From assembly GCF_001558695.1 (NCBI RefSeq), contig NZ_LNTU01000034.1:186001-250000 (forward strand): 64,000 bases of DNA, in the 5' to 3' direction. A program made the translations under genes and the position numbers. This document shows positions 17,543-26,591 of this stretch, piece by piece (the first letter of the stretch is position 1; every line of letters starts with the position of its first letter). Source of the DNA: Paramesorhizobium deserti (lineage in GTDB: Bacteria; Pseudomonadota; Alphaproteobacteria; Rhizobiales; Rhizobiaceae). The notes below the pieces were generated by a model that was not told the origin of the DNA, did no database searches, and saw only the letters and a list, made by a program, of their open reading frames with translations.

Positions 17543-18699
17543 TTTTCTTTCAAGTCGATGAAATCGCCGGTCACACGATCGCCCCGCAGCCCGGCAAGAT
17601 GCGGACGCAACTCTTCAAGCCCGCCGGGCGTACAGGAATGGCCGAGCACCGAGGGCTTGCCTGCCTGTTCCCATATGCCGATAAGACCGGACAATGTCGG
17701 ATGAGTCGGCAGCCGAATCCAGTCCGCCCGGCCCTGCTCGTAAAGCCTATGAGCGGGCGTTCCTTCAGGGAGATGGCCGGTCAGCAGGATCGGACAGCCT
17801 TTTGCGTCAGCCAGGGGAATAGCCGTGGCGGAAGGCCCGGCCCGGCCCATGCCGTCATCGGTGATCAGCGGACAGGAGGGAAGCGGCTGGCCCTCGCGCC
17901 AGTCCTCCGCCTGGGCCAGACGCCAGCGGAGCAGTTTGATGGCATCGGGGAAAAGCATATCCGCCGCAAGCTGCGCTTCGAGAGCCGCGCGCATGCGGGC
18001 ATGGACGGCGAAGCGATCCGGCAGGATCGCCATCAGTTCGAGCGAACGCCCGGATAATGGTGTCGGCAGAAGACAGCCGCCGGCGTGTTCTTCGATCCAT
18101 TGCCGGATGGCGCTTGCACGCGCGCTGCCCGACACGGGATCAGCGCCATAGGAAGCATCCAGGATCAACAGGTCACATTGCGGCAACGGGTCCATGATGA
18201 AGACATTGCTGTCCGGCACCACATCCGCCGAATAGACGATGCGCCTGCTATTCGTCTTGGCGGCGAACCAGACGCCGCCCGCCACATGGCCCGAACGGCC
18301 TGTCGCGATTGTCAGGCCGCCAAGGTCGATGGCATCGCCCGGCCTGAATAGCTCCACCGCCTCGGCGACAAGCGGAAAAGCCTCGAGATGTGCTCTCTCG
18401 CCATAATGGGCAAGCGTCTCCGGGCTCTCGGCCAGCGTTTCCGCCGTCATGAAAATGCGGCCCTTGAAGCCACGCGACAGAAGCCAGCTGAGACCACCGA
18501 CATGATCCTCATGCGCATGCGAGATGAACAGCGCGTCCAATGCCCGAATGGCCTCATCATCGATCAGGGGATAATAATCCCGGCCCGTCGCCCCGACCTT
18601 GATGCCGACGTCGAGGAGCACGCGCCGGTCGCCGGTCTCGATCCCGACGCTGGTGCGGCCCTTCTCGCCGAACCCGCCATGGAGCCCGACGCGGATCAA
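17539..18699 (-). CDS. Metallo-beta-lactamase-fold hydrolase in transporter operon
   Basis: A 386-residue cytoplasmic hydrolase. The zinc motif is FISHAHEDHVGG (HxHxDH, about residues 59-66). A further His is in GRSGHVAGGVWF and the bridging Asp in IVYSADVVPDS. The central part (RWRLAQAEDWREGQ region) and the late SVLGHSCTPGGLEEL resemble a beta-CASP-type insertion and motif C, so phosphodiester cleavage is plausible. It overlaps the ATPase gene upstream and the SurE gene downstream by 4 bases each (ATGA). Beside an importer and a phosphatase it looks like a cleavage step for the imported compound. That role is inference. Confidence 0.88.
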   Translation of the reverse strand: MIRVGLHGGFGEKGRTSVGIETGDRRVLLDVGIKVGATGRDYYPLIDDEAIRALDALFISHAHEDHVGGLSWLLSRGFKGRIFMTAETLAESPETLAHYGERAHLEAFPLVAEAVELFRPGDAIDLGGLTIATGRSGHVAGGVWFAAKTNSRRIVYSADVVPDSNVFIMDPLPQCDLLILDASYGADPVSGSARASAIRQWIEEHAGGCLLPTPLSGRSLELMAILPDRFAVHARMRAALEAQLAADMLFPDAIKLLRWRLAQAEDWREGQPLPSCPLITDDGMGRAGPSATAIPLADAKGCPILLTGHLPEGTPAHRLYEQGRADWIRLPTHPTLSGLIGIWEQAGKPSVLGHSCTPGGLEELRPHLAGLRGDRVTGDFIDLKEK

Positions 18700-19775
18700 C
18701 GAACGGCTCCCTCAGCCCGCGGAATGACCCAGCCGGTCCTGATGGCAAGACGCGCCTGCGTCCCCTCCTCCAGCCTTGCCGGATCGGGCAGATCGAAATG
18801 CAGCTCGATATCCGGCCGCTCTGCCGGAGAAGCTTCGATGCGCGAGCCGCCGCCACGATAGATGGAGCGCTTAACGCGGATCGGGATGCCGCCCATCTCC
18901 ACAACCTCCAGATCGCCGGCCCGGACACAGACCTTGGCATCCGCACGGGCGATCTCGTCCGGACGGCAGCGCAACACGGCCTCCTGCCCCAATATCCGCA
19001 CCCGGCAGGCGCCATCCTGTGCCGCTGAGAGGATTTCTGCAGGCAGCACCATGCCCTGCGCGATGAAGGAGGCGACCATCTCGTTTGCCGGCTCTTCATA
19101 GAGCATACGCGGCGTGGCGAATTGCATGAGCCTGCCATGGTCGAGCACGGCGATCCGGTCGGCGAGCGCCATCGCCTCCGCCTGATCATGGGTGATATAT
19201 ACGATGGTGGTTCCCGTGCGCTTGTGGAAGGCCGCGAACTCATCCTCCATCGCGGCACGCAAATGTACGTCGAGATTGGCGAGTGGCTCATCGAACAGCA
19301 CCAGCGAAGGCGCCGCGACGAGGCACCGCGCCAGCGCCACGCGCTGCCGCTGGCCGCCCGAGAGATTGGCCGGGCGGCGCTCGCCGAATCCCTGCAGATT
19401 GACGAGCGCCAGCGCCTCTTCCACCCGCTTCTCGCGCGTGGCTTTATCGACCTTCGCCACCCTAAGGCTGTAGCCGACATTCTCCGCTACATTCATATGC
19501 GGCCACAGCGCATAATTCTGGAAGACGATGCCGACCTTGCGGTTCTCGGGCTGCACATTGATGCCTGCCCCGGACATAACCTTCCCCCCGATGGTGATTT
19601 CGCCGTCGTCCGGCTGCTCGAAGCCTGCAACCATCCTGAGAAGCGTGGTCTTGCCGCAGCCGGAAGGCCCGAGCACGGCGACGAATTCCCCATCCGCCAC
19701 GTCGAGCGAGACATCCGACAGCGCCGCGAAATCAGCGAAGCGTTTGGTGAGGTTTTTAACTTTCAATCCCGCCAT
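18696..19775 (-). CDS. ABC transporter ATPase (Fe3+/aminoethylphosphonate/sugar-phosphate class)
   Basis: A 359-residue nucleotide-binding subunit. Walker A is GPSGCGKTT (about residue 36), the signature LSGGQRQR and Walker B LVLFDEPLANLD. A C-terminal TOBE-like region follows from about residue 270 (ILGQEAVLRCRPDE... GIPIRVKRSIYRGGGSRIE). I start at ATG 19775 (MAGLKV); the reading frame remains open upstream but only as overlap with the permease gene. It overlaps the permease by 13 bases and the hydrolase by 4. The family includes FbpC, PhnT and the sugar-phosphate importer AfuC. Confidence 0.93.
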   Translation of the reverse strand: MAGLKVKNLTKRFADFAALSDVSLDVADGEFVAVLGPSGCGKTTLLRMVAGFEQPDDGEITIGGKVMSGAGINVQPENRKVGIVFQNYALWPHMNVAENVGYSLRVAKVDKATREKRVEEALALVNLQGFGERRPANLSGGQRQRVALARCLVAAPSLVLFDEPLANLDVHLRAAMEDEFAAFHKRTGTTIVYITHDQAEAMALADRIAVLDHGRLMQFATPRMLYEEPANEMVASFIAQGMVLPAEILSAAQDGACRVRILGQEAVLRCRPDEIARADAKVCVRAGDLEVVEMGGIPIRVKRSIYRGGGSRIEASPAERPDIELHFDLPDPARLEEGTQARLAIRTGWVIPRAEGAVR

Positions 19776-21463
19776 GGGAGAACTCCGCTGGGAAGATGCC
19801 GCGCGAACAAATTGGTGGAGAGCATCAGAAGGAAGGTGACTGCGACGACCAGAACAGAGATGGCCGCCGCATAGGACGAATCCCCGCCTTGCTCGAAGGA
19901 GAAGATAACGACGCCGATCGTCTCCGACCCGGAGGCCCAGAGCAGCGCCGAGACGGTCAGTTCCGAAAAGGCGGTCATAAAGATCAGCACGCCGCCGGCA
20001 AGCGTTGCCGGTGCAACGAGGGGGAAGATGATCGTCCGCATCCGCCGCATCAGCCCCGCGCCCGCCACCTGCGCCGCCTCCTCCAGCGCCCGGTCTATCT
20101 GGTGCAGCCCGCTGATGGTGGGCCTCAGCGCCAGCACCAGGAAGCGCGCGAGATAGGCATAGAGGATGATCCAGATGGTGTTGTAGATGTGAAGCCCGAT
20201 CACCGGCACCGGCTTCAAAAACAGAAGCAGCGAGGCAATGGCGAGCACCACGCCCGGCAGCGCATAGGGGAGTTCCGCAGAGAGATTGAGGAACTTCGTC
20301 CACCAGCGCTCCCGCCATGTGATGAGATAGCCGAGCGGCACTGCCAGCACTACGGCGAAGGCCGCGGCTGCGAGCGAAAGGCCGATGCTGTTGCCGAAGG
20401 CGCGGCTCGCGGCGCCATGTTCGGTGAGGATGAATTTGAAGTTGGCGAGCGTCGCCGTTTGCCAGTTCAGCGGCACGCCATAGGCCGGCACAAGGGCGGT
20501 TAGCAAAAGGCCGACGAGCGGCAGCACCAGCACCAGAAGAATGAGCAGTGCCAGCCCCGCCTCGACTGCGATTTGCCAGCGCCCGAGCGCGAAGGGTTGA
20601 GCCGGCAGAGAAGTCGAAACGATGCGGTAATCGCGGCGGCGCGCAGCGTAGTCCTGCGCGAAAATGCCCGCCATGGCGATGATACCGATCAGCATGGAAA
20701 GCACTGCGACCTCAGACAAGACAGACGGCCCTGCCCCGGCGAGCCGCTGGTAGATCAGGGTCGGCAGGACGAGATAATTTGCCGGGATACCGAGAAAGGC
20801 GGGGATGCCGAAATTGCCGACGCAGGAGACGAAAGCAAGCGCCGTCGCCCCGATGATCGAAGGCGTCATCAGCGGCAGGATGATGGTGGTGAGCACCGTC
20901 CATTTGCCGGCACCGCTGCTCAAGCCCGCCTCGACCAGCTCGCGCGGGAGCTTGCGCAACCCGGCGCGCACGATAAGGAAGACCAGCGGCCCATATTGCA
21001 CGCCAAGAAGCAGGATAATGCCTCCGGTCGAATAGAGCGGATTGCGGCTGCCGAGCGGCGGAGCAAGGCCAATGAGCTTCAGGAACGGGCTCGCTGGCCC
21101 GAAAAGCTGCAGCCAGGCAAGCGCCGTCACCTGCGGCGCGATGAGGAGCGGCGCGACGAAAAGCAGGACGAAGGCGCTGCGAAAGCGGATATCGGTAAGA
21201 CTGATCAGAAGGGCCACGGCCGTGCCGAGAATGACGGCGAGCAGCGTGCCGCCGATGCCGACCTGCAGCGAATGCCATGTCGCCACCCAGGTGGCGGAAC
21301 TTGAGAGCGCCGATTGCAGCGCCGTGGTCGAAAACCTGCCCTGCGGCGCGATGATCTCCATCCCGAGGCGGAACATCGGCAGGATCGAGAGTGCCGCGAC
21401 GACAACCGTCACCGTCGCAATCAGGGCCGCGTCATGGCCCTGATGCCTTTTGGTATCAAGCAT
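19763..21463 (-). CDS. ABC transporter permease with two fused membrane domains
   Basis: A 566-residue inner-membrane protein with about twelve hydrophobic segments. It carries two copies of the binding-protein-dependent permease signature (first copy EAGLSSGAGKWTVLTTIILPLM, second copy EEAAQVAGAGLMRRMRTIIFPLV). Fused permeases of this size are typical of the FbpB/AfuB/PhnU class, which works as a single polypeptide. The ATG at 21463 has AGGA upstream and begins 10 bases after the binding-protein stop. Confidence 0.92.
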   Translation of the reverse strand: MLDTKRHQGHDAALIATVTVVVAALSILPMFRLGMEIIAPQGRFSTTALQSALSSSATWVATWHSLQVGIGGTLLAVILGTAVALLISLTDIRFRSAFVLLFVAPLLIAPQVTALAWLQLFGPASPFLKLIGLAPPLGSRNPLYSTGGIILLLGVQYGPLVFLIVRAGLRKLPRELVEAGLSSGAGKWTVLTTIILPLMTPSIIGATALAFVSCVGNFGIPAFLGIPANYLVLPTLIYQRLAGAGPSVLSEVAVLSMLIGIIAMAGIFAQDYAARRRDYRIVSTSLPAQPFALGRWQIAVEAGLALLILLVLVLPLVGLLLTALVPAYGVPLNWQTATLANFKFILTEHGAASRAFGNSIGLSLAAAAFAVVLAVPLGYLITWRERWWTKFLNLSAELPYALPGVVLAIASLLLFLKPVPVIGLHIYNTIWIILYAYLARFLVLALRPTISGLHQIDRALEEAAQVAGAGLMRRMRTIIFPLVAPATLAGGVLIFMTAFSELTVSALLWASGSETIGVVIFSFEQGGDSSYAAAISVLVVAVTFLLMLSTNLFARHLPSGVLPWRD

Positions 21464-21473
21464 GCTGTCGATC

Positions 21474-22460
21474 CTATCCGCCAAACAGTTCCGAGAAACG
21501 CTTCTTGTCGGCGTCAGTCTCGGCCAGGACCTTCTGCGTGTCGATCGGCATGATCTTCACTTCCGTCCCCTCGGGCAACCAGGTGGGACGCCCAACGGAA
21601 GCCTTGGCGGGGAGATAGCCCTGCTCGAGCGCCAGCTTCTGGCCTTCGTCGGAGAGGATGAAGTCGACGAACTTTTCCGCACCTTCGGCGTTCTTGGCCG
21701 TCGCCATGATGGCCACCGGCTCGGTCACGGCCGGAACACCCTCGGACGGGAACACGAACTCGACCGGCGAGCCCTTGGCCTTGGCGTTGAGCGCCATGAA
21801 GTCGACGAGGATGCCATAGGGCTTCTCGCCGCTCGCAACCGATTTCAGCACCGCGCCATTGCCGCGCACGCTCACAAGTTCATTTTCCTTCAACTTCTCG
21901 AAATAGCCCCAGCCAAGGTCGGAGTTGAGCGCGAAGCCCGAGAGAAGATAGGCGGCGGCACCCGAATAAAGCGGGCTCGGCATAACGATCTGGCCCTTAT
22001 ATTCCGGCTTGGCGAGATCGGCCCAATGCTGCGGTTTTTCAGTGGCGGCGGAATTATAGGCGATGCCCGTCGTGATCAGCTTGCTGCCGAAATAGGTCTT
22101 TTCCGGATCATAGGAATCGGCCGGAAAACCTTCCGTATTGGCCTTTTCGTAAGCGCGCAGGCGCTTGTCCTTTTTGAGCGCCTCCATCGAAACCGCGTCG
22201 GCGATCAGAAGAACGTCGGGCTGAGGGGCGCCGGCGGCGAATTCGGCCGCGAGCTTGCTCAGGATATCGCTGGTGCCGGAGCGGTAGACCTGGACATCGA
22301 TATCCGGGTTCACCTTGCGAAAGCCCTCGACGGTCTTAGCCGCGTCGGCTTCCGGCTGCGAGGTATAGAGCGTCAGCGTTTCGGCATGCGCCACGCTGAT
22401 GGCAAGCGAGGCGGCAAATAGCGCGGGAATGGCGAACATCCCCTTGAGAATGGTTTTCAT
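21474..22460 (-). CDS. ABC transporter periplasmic substrate-binding protein
   Basis: A 328-residue exported binding protein and the first gene of the five-gene operon. The signal peptide covers residues 1-26 (MKTILKGMFAIPALFAASLA, then AHA). The mature protein starts ETLTLYTSQPEADAAKTVEGF and contains DVLLIADAVSMEALKK and VMPSPLYSGAAAYLLSGFA, characteristic of the iron/AfuA/PhnS class. The run of Tyr residues that binds ferric iron in FbpA is not obvious, while the SGAAAYLL loop is the sort that holds a phosphate or phosphonate. GGGAGGAAG precedes the ATG at 22460. Confidence 0.92.
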   Translation of the reverse strand: MKTILKGMFAIPALFAASLAISVAHAETLTLYTSQPEADAAKTVEGFRKVNPDIDVQVYRSGTSDILSKLAAEFAAGAPQPDVLLIADAVSMEALKKDKRLRAYEKANTEGFPADSYDPEKTYFGSKLITTGIAYNSAATEKPQHWADLAKPEYKGQIVMPSPLYSGAAAYLLSGFALNSDLGWGYFEKLKENELVSVRGNGAVLKSVASGEKPYGILVDFMALNAKAKGSPVEFVFPSEGVPAVTEPVAIMATAKNAEGAEKFVDFILSDEGQKLALEQGYLPAKASVGRPTWLPEGTEVKIMPIDTQKVLAETDADKKRFSELFGG

Positions 22461-22596
22461 GCTGCTTCCTCCCGAAATGCCTTTCGGCTGTTCCTCTCTT
22501 TTATATCCCGGCAAAGCCTGATCCTCCATCAGCCTTGCCGAAGCATCTGCGCATTTCTCTTGTGCGGATTTATCATTCCTGTTCATTTGTCACCTG

Positions 22597-22610
22597 TCAA
22601 ATACATTTGA
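22597..22610. promoter_or_regulatory. Palindrome in the SorC-transporter divergent promoter region
   Basis: TCAAAT (22597-22602) and ATTTGA (22605-22610) are perfect arms around AC. Outer bases extend the symmetry loosely (GTTCATTTG at about 22581 and ATTTGAACA at 22605). The 300-base gap 22461-22761 between the transporter operon and the SorC regulator contains no gene. It is AT-rich near 22700-22745, where promoters are likely. The palindrome is the best operator candidate for SorC in the gap. Confidence 0.4.
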
Positions 22611-22761
22611 ACAAAATTCTCGCGGACGTGCCAACACCCGCTTGCCGCGCATAAGCACGGAAGGCGAGTGGACATAGACCAACTATGGGAAATGCAATTC
22701 AGTTATATGACAGTCGCAAAATTATTTTACTTAGTGATATAGGGGCAAAAAGGAGGATGGT

Positions 22762-23739
22762 ATGGAAAAGAAAATGCACCAGACGGACATACCGTCCCTG
22801 CCCATGGTCTCCTCCAACCTCAAGATCAAGACGGCTTGGCTCTACTATGTCGAAGGGATGACGCAGGAGCAGATAGCCGAAAAGCTCGGAGTGAGCCGGG
22901 TCAAGGTCATGCGCACGCTTGCCGCCTGCACCGAGGAAGGCATCGTCGTCACCACCATCAACCGGCAAACGGCGGCTCAGATCGCGCTTGAGCGCGCGCT
23001 GGAAAGCCGTTGGGGCCTCTCCGCGGCAGTCGTTGTCCCGACGCCTTCAAGCGAGGCTCACCTGGAAACCGCCATCGGCCATGCGGTCGCGCAATATCTG
23101 GGCGAGCAGATGACCAACGGCATGACGCTCGCCATCGGCGGAGGTGCGACGCTTTACGCCAGCCTGAAATTCATCGAGCGGCGCAAGCTCGAAGATGCAA
23201 GTGTCGTCGCTCTTGTCGGCAGCCTGCCACACGCCCGCTGGATCAACCCCTCTATTGTTGCGGCCAAGGTCGCCGAAATCTATGGGATAGACAGCTATCA
23301 GATCACCGCGCCCGTCATTGTGGACGATCCAAAACTGCGCGAGGCGCTTTGGGCCCAGCCGACGCTGAAGGAGGTCAGGGACAAGGCCGCCAGAGCCGAT
23401 ATCGCGCTTCTGACGGTCGGCAGTCTGACGCCGAAAGCAACGATCTTCCGCCACGGCATCGTCTCGGCCGATCTGATCGACCCGTTGAAGGCAAAAGGCG
23501 CGGTCGCCAATATCCTCTGCCATTTCGTCGATGCCGAGGGCAGGCTGGTGGATCACCCCGTCAACAGGCAGGTGATGGCAATGGACCTCGATATCGTCGC
23601 GCGCATTCCCAATGTCGTTATCGCCGCCGGCGGAACGGAAAAGATCGAGGCCATTCGTGCGGCGCTCAAGGTCGTCTCCGCAAGCGTCCTCATCACCGAC
23701 AGCGAGACGGCAAAGGCGCTGACGGCAGAAACCGAATAG
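22762..23739 (+). CDS. SorC/DeoR-type sugar-binding transcriptional regulator
   Basis: A 325-residue regulator. The N-terminal helix-turn-helix is KTAWLYYVEGMTQEQIAEKL followed by GVSRVKVMRTLAAC. The remainder is the SorC-type sugar-binding domain: TLAIGGGATLYASLKFI, VVALVGSLPHARWINPSI, ADIALLTVGSLTPKATIFRHGI, and a final NVVIAAGGTEKIEAIRAAL. SorC-family effectors are generally phosphorylated sugars, which bears on the neighbouring importer's substrate. AGGAGG lies 5 bases before the ATG. It is divergent from the transporter operon and is its expected controller. Confidence 0.93.
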   Translation: MEKKMHQTDIPSLPMVSSNLKIKTAWLYYVEGMTQEQIAEKLGVSRVKVMRTLAACTEEGIVVTTINRQTAAQIALERALESRWGLSAAVVVPTPSSEAHLETAIGHAVAQYLGEQMTNGMTLAIGGGATLYASLKFIERRKLEDASVVALVGSLPHARWINPSIVAAKVAEIYGIDSYQITAPVIVDDPKLREALWAQPTLKEVRDKAARADIALLTVGSLTPKATIFRHGIVSADLIDPLKAKGAVANILCHFVDAEGRLVDHPVNRQVMAMDLDIVARIPNVVIAAGGTEKIEAIRAALKVVSASVLITDSETAKALTAETE

Positions 23740-23741
23740 AT

Positions 23742-24107
23742 CTAGAGAACGCCCCGGCTTCGAAGGAAATCGAGAAGCCCGACATGCGTGTGCTTCTCGA
23801 ATTCGGCCGCCGCTTCGGCGAAGCGCTTGCGCTGGTTGATGAGCATGCGGAACACCTGCTTCATCTCGGATGAAACACCGAAGCGCTCCCAACGCTCCGC
23901 CACATGCTGCGGCAACTCAAGATCACTGCAGAACTCGGCGATGTTGCGGTAGCCGAGCTCCGCCAGGCATTCCCTGACTTCCGCTGCCGGCATGCGCTCC
24001 TCGACCGCATGGTCGTGCAGGCGCTGCGCGACCAGGCGCAGATCGGACGGCGCGGAATCCATGACGCGATTGAGGATCGAGCGGACGTCGGAAGGAAAAT
24101 CTGGCAT
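23742..24107 (-). CDS. Hypothetical protein, 121 residues
   Basis: A small, charged, mainly helical cytoplasmic protein with no signal peptide or membrane segment. It contains SDLRLVAQRLHDHAVEERM, ECLAELGYRNIAEF and MLINQRKRFAEAAAEFEKH. AGGAG lies right before the ATG at 24107, which supports a real gene. Its stop is 2 bases from the convergent SorC stop, and it is followed on the same strand side by the oxidoreductase region only upstream. I do not recognise a family. Confidence 0.7.
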   Translation of the reverse strand: MPDFPSDVRSILNRVMDSAPSDLRLVAQRLHDHAVEERMPAAEVRECLAELGYRNIAEFCSDLELPQHVAERWERFGVSSEMKQVFRMLINQRKRFAEAAAEFEKHTHVGLLDFLRSRGVL

Positions 24108-24167
24108 GGCGCGCTCCTGAAGGGACGAATGTCTGTCAATACTATATCGGCGATATCGCTCCGGCAA

Positions 24168-25451
24168 TCAAATGATCGTACCCGCCAGATGCGCCAGTTG
24201 AGCCCCGGTTTCGTAATAGGCCTCGCGTAGCCTACGGAATGTCTGCTCCTGCGGGTCGGTGACCGGGAGCGGCAGATCCGCCTCGCCAAGCTCGCCGCTG
24301 ATATGGCGCGCCAGCACCTGCCCGAAAACGGTGCCGGGCGCGATGCCCCGCCCGTTATAGCCGCTGAACCCGATGACACCAGGCGCCAGGCGATGAAATT
24401 TCGGCAGGGCGTCGCTGGTCATGCCGATATTGCCGTACCATCCCGCCTCGAATTCCACCTCGCCGATATCCGGGAAGATGCGGGCTAACGCCCGTTTCGC
24501 CCAGATACGATGCACCGCCGTGCCGGTGCCGCGCAACGCGCCCACACTGCCGAAAATGAGCCTGCCCTGCTGGTCGAAACGGAAGGAGGAGAGAATTTCC
24601 TTCGTATCCCACGCGCCCTGCCGGTCTGGCAGGATGAATGCGCGGATATTCTCGGAAAGGGGTTTTGTGGCGAAATTGAAATAGGGCAGATGCACAAGTT
24701 CCGCCCGCACCTGTGGCCATGGCGCCTTGGTATAGGCATTGGTCGCAACAATAATCCAGTCCGCCGAGACCGAACCTTCCGGCGTCTGCACCGACCAGCG
24801 CTGCCCATCACGCTCGGTCGCAACAACGGGACTGCCGGTGAAGACTTGGGCACCCGCCTCGATCGCCGCGCGGGCGAGCCCCCTGACATAGCCGAGCGGC
24901 TGGATGGTGCCGGCACGCAAGTCCAGCAGCGATGCGGCATAGGCGGTCGAGCCGACCTTCCTCGCCGTCTCGCCGGCGTCGAGCAGCCGCACCGGCGCAC
25001 CACGCTTCACCCATTGCTCGGCACGCTGTTCGAGCTCCTTGACGCCCGCCACACCGACGCCGCAATGAAGCGTACCGGTGCGTACGGCCTCGCACTCGAT
25101 TTGATGTTTTTCGATCAGCTCGAAGACGAGATCGGGCGCATTGCCCAGAAGTTCGAGCAGCCGCCCGCCATAATCCTCGCCCAGCACGCCGGGTAGATCG
25201 TCCGGCATCACCCACATGCCGGCATTGACCAAACCGACATTGCGCCCAGAGCCGCCAAAACCGATTTCGACGGCCTCGAGCACCGCCACCTTCGCGCCTT
25301 TCTCGGCCAGATGCAGCGCCGCCGAAAGTCCGGTATATCCGCCGCCGACGATGACGACGTTGACACTGACATCGCCTCGCAGCGGTGCCGTCTGCGGCGC
25401 GGCGGGCGCCGTCTTTTCCCAGAGACCGTGAGAACGAGGATCGTTAAGCAT
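24168..25451 (-). CDS. amaA: FAD-dependent amine oxidoreductase, likely L-pipecolate oxidase
   Basis: A 427-residue DAO-family flavoenzyme. The FAD-binding dinucleotide motif is VNVVIVGGGYTGLSAALHLAEKG (GxGxxG form, about residues 30-52), shortened here to its key residues VVIVGGGYTG. GFGGSGRNVGLVNAG follows, and the C-terminal GFSGYNGRGIAPGT closes the FAD site. Length and layout fit the pipecolate oxidase/gamma-glutamylputrescine oxidase group. Its neighbours decide between them: HglS and an ALDH7 dehydrogenase are lysine/pipecolate enzymes, so conversion of L-pipecolate to piperideine-6-carboxylate is the best reading. I chose ATG 25451; an ATG at 25490 has no ribosome site. Confidence 0.83.
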   Translation of the reverse strand: MLNDPRSHGLWEKTAPAAPQTAPLRGDVSVNVVIVGGGYTGLSAALHLAEKGAKVAVLEAVEIGFGGSGRNVGLVNAGMWVMPDDLPGVLGEDYGGRLLELLGNAPDLVFELIEKHQIECEAVRTGTLHCGVGVAGVKELEQRAEQWVKRGAPVRLLDAGETARKVGSTAYAASLLDLRAGTIQPLGYVRGLARAAIEAGAQVFTGSPVVATERDGQRWSVQTPEGSVSADWIIVATNAYTKAPWPQVRAELVHLPYFNFATKPLSENIRAFILPDRQGAWDTKEILSSFRFDQQGRLIFGSVGALRGTGTAVHRIWAKRALARIFPDIGEVEFEAGWYGNIGMTSDALPKFHRLAPGVIGFSGYNGRGIAPGTVFGQVLARHISGELGEADLPLPVTDPQEQTFRRLREAYYETGAQLAHLAGTII

Positions 25452-25530
25452 CGAATTTTTACTCTTTCGGATATTGATCCCAGTTCTCATTGATATGACG
25501 CCCCCAAAGAAGCGCTATTTGCTCAAGAGA

Positions 25531-26463
25531 TCATTCCCGGCCGGAATGAACCAATACCTCGTAGTCGTTTTTGCCCACCTGACCCGAAATCCACGTACAG
25601 AATGTCTGCGTCAGCGGGTTTTCATGCTTCCCCTCAGGCACCACCAGATAATAGTCGTTCTCCGTCTTGAGCGGCTTGTCGAAGATGAGGACGAGGCGCT
25701 TTTCGCGCAATTCCTGCTCGATGAGGTAAAGCGGCAGGAGTGCGAAACCCATACCTGCGAGCGCCGCCTCGATCACCATCGAGAATTGGTCGAAGCGATG
25801 GCCACGATAGGCTGACCGCGCCTCGATGCCGCATGCCTCGAACCATTGCGCCCAGATCTTCGGCCGCGTCGCCAGATGGAGCAGCGGCTCATCCTCTAGT
25901 GCCGTCGGCTCCCGGATCGGATGCTCCGCCAGAAATGCAGGGCTTGCAACCGGAACGATCAGCTCGCTGCAGAGATAGCTGCAGGTGGCATGCGCCCAGA
26001 CCGGCTGACCGTAATGGATGGCGAGGTCGAAAGGTTGTTCGTCGAAATCGAATACCGCAGAGCGCGAGGCGACATTGAGCGCCACACTTGGATTCAAACT
26101 CAGGAAATCCGGCAGGCGCGGCATCAGCCAGCGGCTGCCGAAGGTCGGCAGCGTGGCGATCGAGAGCGAAGATGCCGATTGCGCCGATGCCATGGCGCGT
26201 AGCATCGTATCCTCGGTCTGATTGAGCAGACGGCGCACTTCAGGGAGGAACTTACGCCCCGCATCGGAAAGCAAGATGCGCTGGCGGATGCGTTCGAAGA
26301 GGAGCACCCCCAATTGCCCTTCGAGATCCTTGATCTGCCGGCTCACCGCGCTCTGCGTCAGGTTCAGTTCATGCGCAGCCTGGGTGAAGCTGCCATGCCG
26401 CGCCGCGCATTCGAAGGCCTGCAGCGTGGCGATGTCAGGAATAAGCCTTCGGCTAAGTTTCAT
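25531..26463 (-). CDS. LysR-type regulator (GcvA-like)
   Basis: A 310-residue activator-type protein. The N-terminal LysR helix-turn-helix is CAARHGSFTQAAHELNLTQS then AVSRQIKDLEGQLG. The effector-binding domain follows from about residue 95 (SLSIATLPTFGSRWLMPRLPDFLSLNP pattern, typical of the GcvA/AmpR branch). It is divergent from hglS across 128 bases and lies 79 bases upstream of the oxidase gene on the same strand. It probably governs both arms of the lysine/pipecolate cluster, sensing a pathway intermediate. Confidence 0.92.
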   Translation of the reverse strand: MKLSRRLIPDIATLQAFECAARHGSFTQAAHELNLTQSAVSRQIKDLEGQLGVLLFERIRQRILLSDAGRKFLPEVRRLLNQTEDTMLRAMASAQSASSLSIATLPTFGSRWLMPRLPDFLSLNPSVALNVASRSAVFDFDEQPFDLAIHYGQPVWAHATCSYLCSELIVPVASPAFLAEHPIREPTALEDEPLLHLATRPKIWAQWFEACGIEARSAYRGHRFDQFSMVIEAALAGMGFALLPLYLIEQELREKRLVLIFDKPLKTENDYYLVVPEGKHENPLTQTFCTWISGQVGKNDYEVLVHSGRE

Positions 26464-26591
26464 TCCCGCCTCGCATCAACATAGTCGAATCCATTGCCAT
26501 CACGCCCAAAAAGACCCCGATATTATCCGCTTTCCGCATGATATAGCACGCCGACAGATCATGCTTCATCCAAAATGCGAGACGTTTGACG

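Noticed and set aside
18699-22460. Annotation of the transporter as a ferric-iron (FbpABC) importer
   Set aside because: The ATPase and permease class includes iron importers, but the SorC regulator, SurE phosphatase and MBL hydrolase in the unit, and no Fur/RirA/Irr-like site seen, make iron a poorer guess. Not excluded.
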